Source: CBDUBH01 sp965365345 (GTDB lineage Bacteria; Bacteroidota; Ignavibacteria; Ignavibacteriales; SURF-24). From it: a DNA stretch of 25,653 nt. Location: assembly GCA_965365345.1 (NCBI GenBank), contig CBDUBH010000050.1:1-25653 (forward strand), given 5' to 3'. The number at the start of each line of letters is the position of its first letter. The first letter of the stretch is position 1. A model generated the notes under the pieces. That model saw only the letters and a list, made by a program, of their open reading frames with translations, did not search any database and was not told the DNA's origin. The translations under genes were made by a program, and so were the position numbers. Shown here piece after piece: positions 8,249 through 15,367 of the stretch.

Positions 8249-9013
8249 ATGAATTTGTCATTTAATGATGACGGACAAAATTTTCCAAGAAAATTAAGTA
8301 ACTTGGAACTCAAACTTCTTTTTTTTATCCTGCCTGAAAATAGAAAAGGTTACGCTGAATTCAGAAAATTGCTTGAAGATAAATTTGTTATAGGCTATGG
8401 AAGATTCGGCGGAACAAATTTGGTTTTAGGTGAAAAAAATGATAAGCCAGATCTTTCAATTCCTTCGGCTCCCGTTTTTGCAATCGGCGGAATCAATTAT
8501 TCAAAAGGTGAACACTATATTTTAATTCATGACGATCTGGATGGATTGATCGAATTCGATATTTCATACACAGGCGAATTTCCGTATAATGAAAATTATC
8601 CCGAAGAAAAAAAATGGACATATTCAAACTGGCTGCCCGGCGAAAATGCACCGCTTGATAATTCCGAAGTAAAAGAAATTAATGTTTTTGGCGATGAATT
8701 AATTTTGGTTGTTGCCTTAAAACAAAAACGGATCTGGCTTTACGAAAAAGAAACACAAATAAATCATTTAATTCCGATTACGAATTTCTATAATGAATTA
8801 ATGTTGGTAAAACACATTCAAGATCCAAAAATTGCTTTGAAATCCGATTATCTTTTTCATAATTTTGAATCTTTTACGGAAAATGATTTTGCACTGGCGT
8901 TTTTAAATTATAATAAACGCCGGAAAAAAGTTAAATTTGATTACGAAAAAATTCATAATCCTGTAAAAGAAGAAGTTAAAGGTAATTGGAAAAAGTTTTT
9001 TAAACGGAGTTAA
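8249..9013 (+). CDS. Unrecognised 254-residue protein inside the Kdo/Lpt operon
   Basis: I do not recognise a family. The protein has no signal peptide or membrane helix and looks like a cytosolic mixed alpha/beta protein. The first ~65 residues include a helical LELKLLFFILPENRKGYAEF and a glycine-rich GYGRFGGTNLVLGE. The middle is acidic and aromatic-rich (HDDLDGLIEFDIS, EEKKWTYSNWLPGE), and the C-terminus is strongly basic (NYNKRRKKVKFDYEK; ends WKKFFKRS). Codon and base use match its neighbours. It sits 34 nt after kdsA and 3 nt before the kdsD start, so it is very likely co-transcribed and possibly translationally coupled with Kdo synthesis. A role in LPS assembly or its control is inferred from position only. 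Confidence 0.75.
   Translation: MNLSFNDDGQNFPRKLSNLELKLLFFILPENRKGYAEFRKLLEDKFVIGYGRFGGTNLVLGEKNDKPDLSIPSAPVFAIGGINYSKGEHYILIHDDLDGLIEFDISYTGEFPYNENYPEEKKWTYSNWLPGENAPLDNSEVKEINVFGDELILVVALKQKRIWLYEKETQINHLIPITNFYNELMLVKHIQDPKIALKSDYLFHNFESFTENDFALAFLNYNKRRKKVKFDYEKIHNPVKEEVKGNWKKFFKRS
9006..9009 (+). promoter_or_regulatory. Ribosome-binding site selecting the TTG start of kdsD
   Basis: GGAG lies 7 nt ahead of TTG at 9017. The next in-frame ATG is deep inside the SIS domain, so the TTG start is strongly favoured. The site overlaps the last codons of the preceding gene. Confidence 0.7.
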
Positions 9014-9016
9014 GAT

Positions 9017-9994
9017 TTGTCCATAGATAAAATTATACAAAAGGGAAAAGAAGTAATCGGAATTGAGTCCGAAGCTGTTGCAAAATTATATGAAAGAATA
9101 AACGAGGATTTTGCAAAAGCCGTAAAAGTAATGGCAGAATCAAAAGGAAGAATTGTTTTAACAGGAATGGGAAAATCTGGTTTGATAGCGCGCAAAATTG
9201 TTGCTACAATGAACTCTACAGGAACAGCCGCAATTTATCTTCATCCTTCTGACGCGCTTCACGGCGATTTGGGAATGGTTCGCAAAGAAGATATAGTAAT
9301 AATTATTTCCAAAAGCGGAAACACTGAAGAAATGGTGAATCTCCTTCCTTATCTAAAAAGGTTGAAAGTAACTTTAATCGCAATGATCGGAAATAAAAAT
9401 TCAAAACTCGGCAGAGAGTGTGATATCATTTTAGATGTTTCAGTAAAAGAAGAAGCTTGTCCTTACGATCTTGCGCCAACGGCATCAAGCACTGCAACTT
9501 TAGTAATGGGCGATGCACTTTCTATCGCTCTGCTTGAGTATAAAGGATTTACCAAAGAAGATTTTGCAATGTTGCATCCCGGCGGGAGTTTGGGAAAAAG
9601 ATTATCATTAAAAATTTCCGAAATTATGATCAAAGGAAATGCTGTCCCAATTGTAAAAAACTCCACATCGCTGAAAGATGCAATTCTGGAAATGACTTCA
9701 AAAAGACTTGGAGTTACAACAGTTGTTGATGATGAAGGAGTTTTAACCGGAGTAATAACTGATGGTGATCTACGCAGATTGCTTGAAAAGGAAATGGAAA
9801 TAAAAAATCTTATTGCGGAAAATGTAATGTCCAAAAATCCAAAAACTATCAGCTCTGAATTTTTGGCTTCATTCGCTTTGCAATACATGGAAAATTATAA
9901 AATCACATCACTGATAGTTGCTGATGATGAAAATAAGCCGATCGGAATTTTACACTTGCATGATCTTGTAGAAATCGGTTTGCAGCCAAGATGA
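9017..9994 (+). CDS. kdsD: D-arabinose 5-phosphate isomerase (KpsF/GutQ/KdsD family)
   Basis: A 325-residue enzyme that converts ribulose 5-phosphate into arabinose 5-phosphate, the sugar used by KdsA. Residues about 35-170 form the SIS sugar-isomerase domain with G50-MGKSG-55, the segment HPSDALHGDLGM (His82 at LHGDLG) and SKSGNTEE. H187 in the linker (HPGGSLGKRL) matches the histidine conserved in this family. Two CBS domains follow (about 205-260 and 270-325), with the first containing VVDDEGVLTGVITDGDLRRL. The start is TTG, supported by GGAG 7 nt upstream. The stop overlaps the lptC start (ATGA), indicating coupling. This completes the local Kdo set with kdsA and kdsB. Confidence 0.95.
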   Translation: MSIDKIIQKGKEVIGIESEAVAKLYERINEDFAKAVKVMAESKGRIVLTGMGKSGLIARKIVATMNSTGTAAIYLHPSDALHGDLGMVRKEDIVIIISKSGNTEEMVNLLPYLKRLKVTLIAMIGNKNSKLGRECDIILDVSVKEEACPYDLAPTASSTATLVMGDALSIALLEYKGFTKEDFAMLHPGGSLGKRLSLKISEIMIKGNAVPIVKNSTSLKDAILEMTSKRLGVTTVVDDEGVLTGVITDGDLRRLLEKEMEIKNLIAENVMSKNPKTISSEFLASFALQYMENYKITSLIVADDENKPIGILHLHDLVEIGLQPR

Positions 9995-10542
9995 AATATT
10001 TATCTTTAATATTTTTCATTTTACTTTTAACCGGCTGCTCTGAAGAAAAAGTTAAGCCGCAGATTGATAAATCAATGACCAATCAGGAAATTCCCACGCA
10101 GGAAAGTTGGAATTTTAAAATGCTTTTTACAGATCTCGGAAAATTACGCGCTGTTCTTTTTGCAGATCACGCGCTTGTTTTCGAATTAAAAAGAGAAACC
10201 TTACTTGAAAAAGTTCGCATTGATTTTTACAATGAAGAAGAAATAAAAACAACAACATTAACTTCAAAGCGCGGCAGAGTTGATGATATTACAAAAAATA
10301 TGTACGCCATTGACAGCGTTGTTGCGATAAGTGACAGCGGTGTAACTTTAACAACCGATGAATTAATGTGGAGAAATAAAGACAGAAAAATTGTTTCCGA
10401 TAAATTTGTAACGATCAAATCTCCCAAGGAACAAATTCAAGGCTACGGTTTTGAAAGTGATCAGCAGTTAAATAATTATGTGATCTTCAAACCCGTAGTA
10501 GTTGCAGGTTCACAAAATTCAAAAACGGATTCCCTCAAGTGA
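9991..10542 (+). CDS. lptC: LPS export protein LptC (lipoprotein form)
   Basis: A 183-residue LptC-like protein that connects the LptBFG inner-membrane transporter to the LptA bridge. The N-terminus MKYLSLIFFILLLTGC ends in a lipobox (LTGC), so it is predicted to be lipid-anchored, unlike the membrane-helix-anchored E. coli LptC. The region ending TLTSKRGRVDDITKNMYAID and VTLTTDELMWRNKDRKIVSD matches the LptC beta-jellyroll repeats. It overlaps kdsD by 4 nt at its start and the next gene by 4 nt at its end (GTGA). The order kdsD-lptC-lptA-lptB parallels the well-known proteobacterial arrangement, which supports the call. Confidence 0.9.
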   Translation: MKYLSLIFFILLLTGCSEEKVKPQIDKSMTNQEIPTQESWNFKMLFTDLGKLRAVLFADHALVFELKRETLLEKVRIDFYNEEEIKTTTLTSKRGRVDDITKNMYAIDSVVAISDSGVTLTTDELMWRNKDRKIVSDKFVTIKSPKEQIQGYGFESDQQLNNYVIFKPVVVAGSQNSKTDSLK

Positions 10543-11894
10543 AAAATTTTTTTTACATATTATTTTTTATTTCCGGTATTTCAAATTTTTTATTTGCACA
10601 GCAATCTGAAATTATAACGATAGTTGGTGACAGTCTGGTTGGGAAAATGCTAAACGGCGAATCGATCCGCGAAGTTATGGGCAATGTAATATTAACACAA
10701 GGCGATATCAAAATCACTTGTAATAAAGCAGTTCAATATCTTTCGCGTAATGATGCATATCTCGAAGGAAATGTCATCGTAACGCAAAATGAACTTACCA
10801 TTAAAGCTCCGAGCGGTTATTATTTCGGAGATGAAAAAATTGCAGAAAGCAAATCCGGTGTAATATTGGATGATAAAAAAGTTATTCTTTCAGCTATCAA
10901 CGGAAAATATTATTTCAATGAAGATAAAGCCGAATTTTCAGACAGCGTAAAATTATACGATACAGTTTCAACATTGGTATGCAATGATTTAACTTATCTT
11001 AAAAACGAAGAAAAAGCCATTGCGGTAAATAACGTTAAGATAAAAGATTCGGTAAATACAATTCAAGCAGATAGTTTAGTCCATTTCAGGCAAACCGAAA
11101 TTACATTTGCTGAAAGAAATGTTAAAGTTACAAATGAATCGAACAATGTAATTCTTTACGGAGGACATTTAGAAAATTACAGAAGAAAAAATTATTCGCT
11201 AATTGAAAATTCACCTTTGCTTATGCAAATTGATTCAACCAAAAATCAAATTGATACATTGATGATTGCAGCAACGAAAATGGAATCGTTTAACGATTCA
11301 ACAAGAATATTTAAAGCGATTGATTCAGTAAGAATTTTGCGTGGCACATTTGCCTCTGTTAATGACTACACTCTTTATTTGCGAAACGAAGATAAAATTG
11401 TTACATATAAAATTGCCGAAGAAAAAAAATCACCTGTGCTTTGGTATGAAAATACACAGCTAAGCGGTGATAGCATAAATATATTTCTTGAAAAAAATGA
11501 TCTCCGCAAGATCGTAGTTATCAAAAACGCTTTTATTTTATCACAAAGTCAAAATTATAATTTAAGATTTGATCAAATTTCAGGCGATGAATTAATAATG
11601 AATTTTGACAGTAGCGGAATCAATAATACAAATGTTACCGGTGGAGTTTTAAGCATTTATTATTTGTATGAAGATGAAACTCCAAACGGACTAACAAAAT
11701 CAAGCTCGCAATCGGCAAAAATAATGTTCGATGATAAAAAAGTTAGTCAGGTAAGATTGTATTCATCACCAGCAAGCGAATACTATCCTGAAAATTTAGT
11801 TGAAGGAAATGAAAAATCATTTACTCTGCCGGCGTTCAATATTTATGGCGCCAGACCGCAAAAATCAGATTTGTTAAAATTGAAAAACGATTAA
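10539..11894 (+). CDS. lptA: Long OstA/LptA-like periplasmic LPS-transport protein
   Basis: A 451-residue exported protein with signal peptide MKNFFYILFFISGISNFLFA-QQ. Residues about 28-230 contain repeated short beta-strand motifs typical of the LptA/OstA jellyroll, such as VMGNVILTQGDIKITCNKAVQYL, DAYLEGNVIVTQNEL and ADSLVHFRQ. The remaining ~220 residues continue in a similar beta-rich pattern. The protein is far longer than the ~180-residue proteobacterial LptA and resembles the larger OstA-like proteins of Bacteroidota/Chlorobi. It should form part of the periplasmic bridge that carries LPS to LptD. The GTG start overlaps the lptC stop. lptB follows after 4 nt. The symbol is by analogy. 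Confidence 0.82.
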   Translation: MKNFFYILFFISGISNFLFAQQSEIITIVGDSLVGKMLNGESIREVMGNVILTQGDIKITCNKAVQYLSRNDAYLEGNVIVTQNELTIKAPSGYYFGDEKIAESKSGVILDDKKVILSAINGKYYFNEDKAEFSDSVKLYDTVSTLVCNDLTYLKNEEKAIAVNNVKIKDSVNTIQADSLVHFRQTEITFAERNVKVTNESNNVILYGGHLENYRRKNYSLIENSPLLMQIDSTKNQIDTLMIAATKMESFNDSTRIFKAIDSVRILRGTFASVNDYTLYLRNEDKIVTYKIAEEKKSPVLWYENTQLSGDSINIFLEKNDLRKIVVIKNAFILSQSQNYNLRFDQISGDELIMNFDSSGINNTNVTGGVLSIYYLYEDETPNGLTKSSSQSAKIMFDDKKVSQVRLYSSPASEYYPENLVEGNEKSFTLPAFNIYGARPQKSDLLKLKND

Positions 11895-11898
11895 AAAG

Positions 11899-12639
11899 AT
11901 GAATGAAAGATTAAATCTTAGAAGTGAAGAACTTGTTAAAGTTTATAAAAAAAGAACTGTAGTAAAAAAAGTTTCGGTTGATGTTACTCAAGGTGAAATA
12001 GTTGGATTGCTAGGTCCTAACGGCGCGGGAAAAACCACAACTTTTTATATGATAGTCGGGATGATAAAACCTAACGGTGGTAAAGTATTTTTAGATTCAA
12101 CCGAAATTACAAATTACCCGATGTACAAACGTGCACGAATGGGAATTGGATATTTGCCTCAGGAAGCATCTGTTTTCAGGAAATTAAGTGTTGAAGATAA
12201 TATCATGGCTGTTTTGCAAATGATGGACATTTCTTCAGCAGAAAGAAAACTAAGATGTGAGCAGCTTCTTGAAGATTTAAATATTACACACATCAGAAAA
12301 AATTTAGGAAACCAATTAAGCGGCGGTGAAAGAAGAAGATGTGAAATTGCACGTGCGCTTGCCACAAATCCAAAATTTATTTTGCTTGATGAACCTTTTG
12401 CCGGTGTTGATCCGATTGCCGTTGAAGATATAATGCATATTGTAGCAGGATTAAAAAACAGAGGCATAGGAATATTAATTACAGATCATAATGTTCACGA
12501 AACCCTTGGTATTGTTGATCGCGCTTATATTTTAATTAGCGGAAATATTTTCAAACATGGTACCGCAGAAGAATTAGCTGAAGATTCCGAAGTAAGAAAA
12601 TTGTATCTCGGTGAAAAATTTAAATTAGACCGTTACTGA
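11899..12639 (+). CDS. lptB: LPS export ABC transporter ATPase LptB
   Basis: A 246-residue ABC ATPase that powers LPS extraction from the inner membrane with LptF and LptG. The Walker A motif is G39-PNGAGKTT-47. The Q-loop lies in GYLPQEASVFRKLSVEDNI, a sequence characteristic of LptB. The signature LSGGERRRCEIARAL starts at residue 140, and Walker B is ILLD164-E165-PFAGVDP. The H-loop is TDHNVHET. Length is normal. It is the last gene of the Kdo/Lpt run. lptF and lptG are not in the window. No strong terminator follows, only AT-rich sequence. Confidence 0.96.
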   Translation: MNERLNLRSEELVKVYKKRTVVKKVSVDVTQGEIVGLLGPNGAGKTTTFYMIVGMIKPNGGKVFLDSTEITNYPMYKRARMGIGYLPQEASVFRKLSVEDNIMAVLQMMDISSAERKLRCEQLLEDLNITHIRKNLGNQLSGGERRRCEIARALATNPKFILLDEPFAGVDPIAVEDIMHIVAGLKNRGIGILITDHNVHETLGIVDRAYILISGNIFKHGTAEELAEDSEVRKLYLGEKFKLDRY

Positions 12640-13107
12640 AATTCAAAATAAAAAAAATACAGATATATTTTTAAAATATACACATACCTATTTTTTGTTT
12701 TTTATAAGTTTATAATTTATAATTATTTCCACATTCCACTCAGTAAAATCAGTGGTTAATTTCCTTTTCTTAATTTTCATATAAATATTTTTTCTTGAAA
12801 AAATTTCCTGAAATAAAAAAGTATATTAAATAAATATTTAATTAAGATTTTTATCTTAAAAGATCTCTAAAACTTTCAGTTTCAATAAAATTTAAATTTT
12901 AATTATTTATTAAAACAAAAATTTAATTTTAGATTTTTTGTAATCTGCATCCCTACTTTCAATTAAAAATCTCGCTTACATTATTTTCAGAATTGTACTG
13001 ATACCAACAATACCACGAATCTTCTAAGTTAGGTTAACAACATTTATTAAAGAACTTTTAATAAATAACTTTTAATATAACTATGTGTAACTATTACAGG
13101 AGAAAAA
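12640..13107. other. Gene-free AT-rich gap between lptB and the secreted-protein gene
   Basis: 468 nt without a convincing coding frame on either strand. It contains weak AT-only inverted repeats (12664-12680 and 12842-12859, neither followed by a clear T run) and a short CCACT/AGTGG pair at 12736-12755. None looks like a good terminator for lptB. The right end carries the promoter and repeat cluster described separately. No known RNA family is recognised. Confidence 0.6.
13034..13077 (+). promoter_or_regulatory. Promoter with overlapping inverted and direct repeats
   Basis: TTAACA (13034-13039) and TTTAAT (13057-13062) are 17 nt apart, each matching the sigma-70 consensus 5/6. A perfect 10-bp inverted repeat ATTTATTAAA/TTTAATAAAT (13042-13051 and 13057-13066, 5-nt spacer) straddles the -10. 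An 11-bp direct repeat AACTTTTAATA (13053-13063 and 13067-13077) overlaps it. The layout suggests regulator control, but AT richness raises the chance background. AGGAG at 13098-13102 serves the ATG at 13108. Confidence 0.45.
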
Positions 13108-13920
13108 ATGGTATCTAACAAAATAATCAATGGAGTTAAACTGGTAGCAGTTTCAGTTTTATTTTTGGGAGTAAGTACGTTTGCACAATATAACGATACG
13201 CAGACAGGAATGCAGCAAGACACCACGACTACACAAGGACAATATGATGGAACAACTACGGATAATACCGGGAGTTGGTCAACTGACGGACAAGTAAGTT
13301 CAACATATGATACAACCTATTCTTCATATCAAGTAAGCAGCCTTCAAGATTTAGTTCTTGATTTACAAACCAGATTAAATTTAGATGATGATCAGATAGA
13401 AGAAATTAGAGAAACTCTTGAAGAATATCAACAAAAAGTAGCAGATGTAAAAAGTGAATATCAAACAAATGTTACTCAAGAAGATGGTGTAGTTACAGAT
13501 GATACAGAATTGATAGGATCAGATGAAAATATTCAAACCGAATTAAGAGATCTTGATAAAGAAACTAATGAAGAAATCGAAGATGCTTTAGAAGAAGAAC
13601 AAGTTTCACAATATGTTTCGATCAAAAGAGAGTGGTGGAGTAAAGTGAAAGATTTTGTTCATTCACCAAATGCAGCAAATATGCAGAATAATCAAGATAT
13701 GAATTCTGATTTTGATCGTGGAAATGAATCAATTACTCCGGGATCAGAAAATGATATTAATACTGATACAGAAAACGATACTTACAGAGATAATACCGAA
13801 ACTGATAATGACTTAAATAATAATTCCGATATGAATAGAGATAATGAAGGAAATGAATCTTCAACAGATTGGAATAACTCAGGTTCAGATGATAATAGCG
13901 GTTCAGAAACAAACAGATAA
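13108..13920 (+). CDS. Secreted acidic protein with Spy-like helical core and disordered Asn/Asp tail
   Basis: A 270-residue exported protein of no firmly recognised family. The signal peptide is about residues 1-27 (ending STFA-Q). Residues about 28-70 are Thr/Gln/Gly-rich and low complexity. Residues about 72-185 are helical and acidic. SLQDLVLDLQTRLNLDDDQ, then a long helix, then EEIEDALEEEQVSQYVSIKREWW, resembles the paired LTxxQ-type motifs of Spy/CpxP periplasmic chaperones. Residues about 190-270 are a disordered tail rich in Asn, Asp, Ser, Glu and Thr, with no Cys. It is likely periplasmic or extracellular. It has an AGGAG ribosome-binding site and lies 73 nt upstream of a CsbD-family gene, suggesting a shared stress-induced unit. 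The function is inferred only. Confidence 0.7.
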   Translation: MVSNKIINGVKLVAVSVLFLGVSTFAQYNDTQTGMQQDTTTTQGQYDGTTTDNTGSWSTDGQVSSTYDTTYSSYQVSSLQDLVLDLQTRLNLDDDQIEEIRETLEEYQQKVADVKSEYQTNVTQEDGVVTDDTELIGSDENIQTELRDLDKETNEEIEDALEEEQVSQYVSIKREWWSKVKDFVHSPNAANMQNNQDMNSDFDRGNESITPGSENDINTDTENDTYRDNTETDNDLNNNSDMNRDNEGNESSTDWNNSGSDDNSGSETNR

Positions 13921-13983
13921 ATAATTCAGAATTTGTTTAATGTGAAAAATATGATTTATGTAACAGTGTTTAGAATAGAAAAT

Positions 13984-13989
13984 GGAGAG
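13984..13989 (+). promoter_or_regulatory. Ribosome-binding site selecting the CsbD-family start
   Basis: GGAGAG sits just ahead of the ATG at 13994 with a short normal spacer. The earlier in-frame ATG at 13982 overlaps this site and has no Shine-Dalgarno of its own, so the 67-residue form is preferred. Confidence 0.7.
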
Positions 13990-13993
13990 AACG

Positions 13994-14197
13994 ATGGACA
14001 AGTTAGAATGGAAAGGAAAATGGGATCAGATGAAAGGTAAATTAAAACAAAAATATGCGGAACTTACAGATGATGATCTCAAATATGAAGAAGGAAAAGA
14101 AGAAGAAATTCTCGGAAGAATAAGAGAAAAAACAGGTAGAACCCGGGAAGAAATAGTTGATTACATAAATTCCGAAGATAAAAAAGATAAATACTGA
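13994..14197 (+). CDS. CsbD family stress-response protein
   Basis: A 67-residue soluble, highly charged protein. The pattern LEWKGKWDQMKGKLKQKYAE, then LTDDDLKYEEGKEEE, then LGRIREKTGRTREE, matches the CsbD family across its whole length. CsbD-like proteins are induced by general stress, osmotic shock or desiccation in many bacteria, but their biochemical role is unknown. The start was placed at 13994 rather than 13982 because GGAGAG directly precedes it, giving the usual CsbD N-terminus. It is followed by a strong terminator. Its companion is probably the secreted protein upstream, since no terminator lies between them. Confidence 0.9.
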   Translation: MDKLEWKGKWDQMKGKLKQKYAELTDDDLKYEEGKEEEILGRIREKTGRTREEIVDYINSEDKKDKY

Positions 14198-14211
14198 ATT
14201 ATTTATCATAT

Positions 14212-14239
14212 AAAAAGCACATCGAAAGATGTGCTTTTT
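14212..14239. terminator. Bidirectional terminator between csbD-like and mlaE-like genes
   Basis: AAAAAGCACATC (14212-14223) pairs perfectly with GATGTGCTTTTT (14228-14239) around a GAAA tetraloop. Flanking A and T runs on both sides let it stop transcription from the CsbD-like gene (+) and from the convergent permease gene (-). Confidence 0.93.
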
Positions 14240-14265
14240 TTATTTTAAAATATTTTTTGCGTAAA

Positions 14266-15033
14266 TTAAAAAGCCAGCGACCATAATAAATAATCCAAAA
14301 TTAAGATCATTGCCGATGAAATTACAAATGAACGGATCGTTGAATGTCCAACTCCTTCAGCTCCGCCTTCAGTTTTAAATCCAATGTGGCAGCCAATTAA
14401 TGCCGTTACTCCGCCAAAAAAAACAGTTTTTATCAATCCGAAAAGAAAATCACTGAAAACGAAATATCTTTTCACTGAATTAAAAAATACTGAATACGAA
14501 ACATCCAAAAAATAATTTGAAATTACATAAGCGCCCAAAACAGCAATTACATCAGCAAAAATAACAAGTACGGGCATCATTAAAACCGAAGCCAAAAATC
14601 TCGGCATTGCTAAATATCTTATTGGACTAATTGCCATAGTTTCAAGTGCATCGATCTGCTCGGTAACTTTCATTGAGCCAAGTTCAGCAGCAATTGAAGC
14701 TCCAACTCTTCCGGCAATAACTATTGCGGTCAAAACCGGACCTAATTCTGTTATAATTGCGCGGCTTGTTGCAGTCCCTAAAAATGAAAGCGGAGCCAAT
14801 CCCTGCAATTGATATGCTGCCTGCCACGCTGCAACTGCTCCAGTGAAAATTGCAATAATCAAAACCAAAGGGAGGGAATTAACCCCGATATGCTCCATTT
14901 GATATAAAAGCAAATTTCTGTGACTAATTGCTGATGGAGTAAATCTGACTATTCCAAAAAACAAAACGGAAATTTCTCCGAGTTCCTCAAAAAAATTCTT
15001 TAACTTTTGGATCGCTCCATTTATGATTTTCAT
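14266..15033 (-). CDS. MlaE-family ABC transporter permease
   Basis: A 255-residue inner-membrane permease of the MlaE type (phospholipid/sterol transport; Mla, Mce and Tgd systems). The hallmark segment ELGPVLTAIVIAGRVGA, followed by AELGSMKVTEQIDALETM, is intact. IIAIFTGAVAAWQAAYQL and GGVTALIGCHIGFKTEGGAEGVG also match, and about five or six hydrophobic helices are present. The frame extends upstream to 15144, but that adds 37 atypical residues. The ATG at 15033 gives MKIINGAIQKLKNFFEELGE, the normal start for the family. It normally works with an ATPase (MlaF) and an MCE-domain protein (MlaD); neither is beside it. It is the only minus-strand gene and is convergent with the CsbD-like gene, ending at the shared terminator. 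Confidence 0.9.
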   Translation of the reverse strand: MKIINGAIQKLKNFFEELGEISVLFFGIVRFTPSAISHRNLLLYQMEHIGVNSLPLVLIIAIFTGAVAAWQAAYQLQGLAPLSFLGTATSRAIITELGPVLTAIVIAGRVGASIAAELGSMKVTEQIDALETMAISPIRYLAMPRFLASVLMMPVLVIFADVIAVLGAYVISNYFLDVSYSVFFNSVKRYFVFSDFLFGLIKTVFFGGVTALIGCHIGFKTEGGAEGVGHSTIRSFVISSAMILILDYLLWSLAF

Positions 15034-15170
15034 TAATTTATTTTTCCCGCAAGATTGAACTTCAAAAATAAAATTTTTAATCAAACATGTTAGATACAAA
15101 AATCTAAAAATATTTATTAAAAGAAAAATTTCATCAGAAGACAAAAAATTTTTATTTTGAACCGAAATTC

Positions 15171-15214
15171 AAAAAAAAACTGAATTATTAAGTATATATG
15201 AAAAAAAAACTGAA
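15171..15214 (+). repeat. Direct repeat of phased A-tracts
   Basis: The 14-mer AAAAAAAAACTGAA occurs exactly at 15171-15184 and 15201-15214. The 30-bp offset is close to three helical turns, so the A-tracts would be in phase and may bend the DNA in the mlaE/ilvE divergent region. Confidence 0.6.
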
Positions 15215-15357
15215 AAATGTGAAATAATACATGTGCTTTTTTTTATAAATACAGAAAATATCAATCATCAGAGAAATATATCTGATTTTTAATTCTCATT
15301 AATTTTCAGTAATATAGGGGAAGTTAATTCTAACCAAAACTGAGTTTAAAAATATAT

Positions 15358-15361
15358 GGAG
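15358..15361 (+). promoter_or_regulatory. Ribosome-binding site selecting the ilvE start
   Basis: GGAG lies 6 nt ahead of the ATG at 15368. The ATG at 15356 overlaps this site and lacks a Shine-Dalgarno, so the later start is favoured. Confidence 0.65.
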
Positions 15362-15367
15362 AATGCA

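Larger units (their letters stand above)
15034..15367. other. Divergent regulatory gap between mlaE-like gene and ilvE
   Basis: About 330 nt between two genes that run apart, so it should hold promoters for both. It contains a 14-bp exact direct repeat (nine A followed by CTGAA) at 15171-15184 and 15201-15214, 30 bp apart. It also has a hairpin ATCAGA/TCTGAT (15267-15272 and 15281-15286) followed by TTTT on the ilvE side. No convincing TTGACA/TATAAT pair was picked out, and no coding frame is supported apart from the disfavoured upstream extension of the permease frame to 15144. Confidence 0.55.

Noticed and set aside
9463..9888. 141-codon minus-strand open frame within kdsD
   Set aside because: It lies wholly opposite a well-supported gene, shows no recognisable domain, and its composition is that of an antisense shadow.
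12664..12680. Perfect inverted repeat TATATTTT/AAAATATA after lptB as a terminator
   Set aside because: It is entirely A/T with almost no loop and no following T run. The clear terminators in this window have GC-containing stems.
12842..12859. TTAAGAT/ATCTTAA hairpin as a small-RNA or terminator element
   Set aside because: The stem is short and AT-rich with no downstream T run, and is expected by chance at this composition.
15034..15144. N-terminal extension of the MlaE-like permease to an ATG at 15144
   Set aside because: It adds 37 residues not typical of MlaE proteins. The ATG at 15033 gives the normal start and length.
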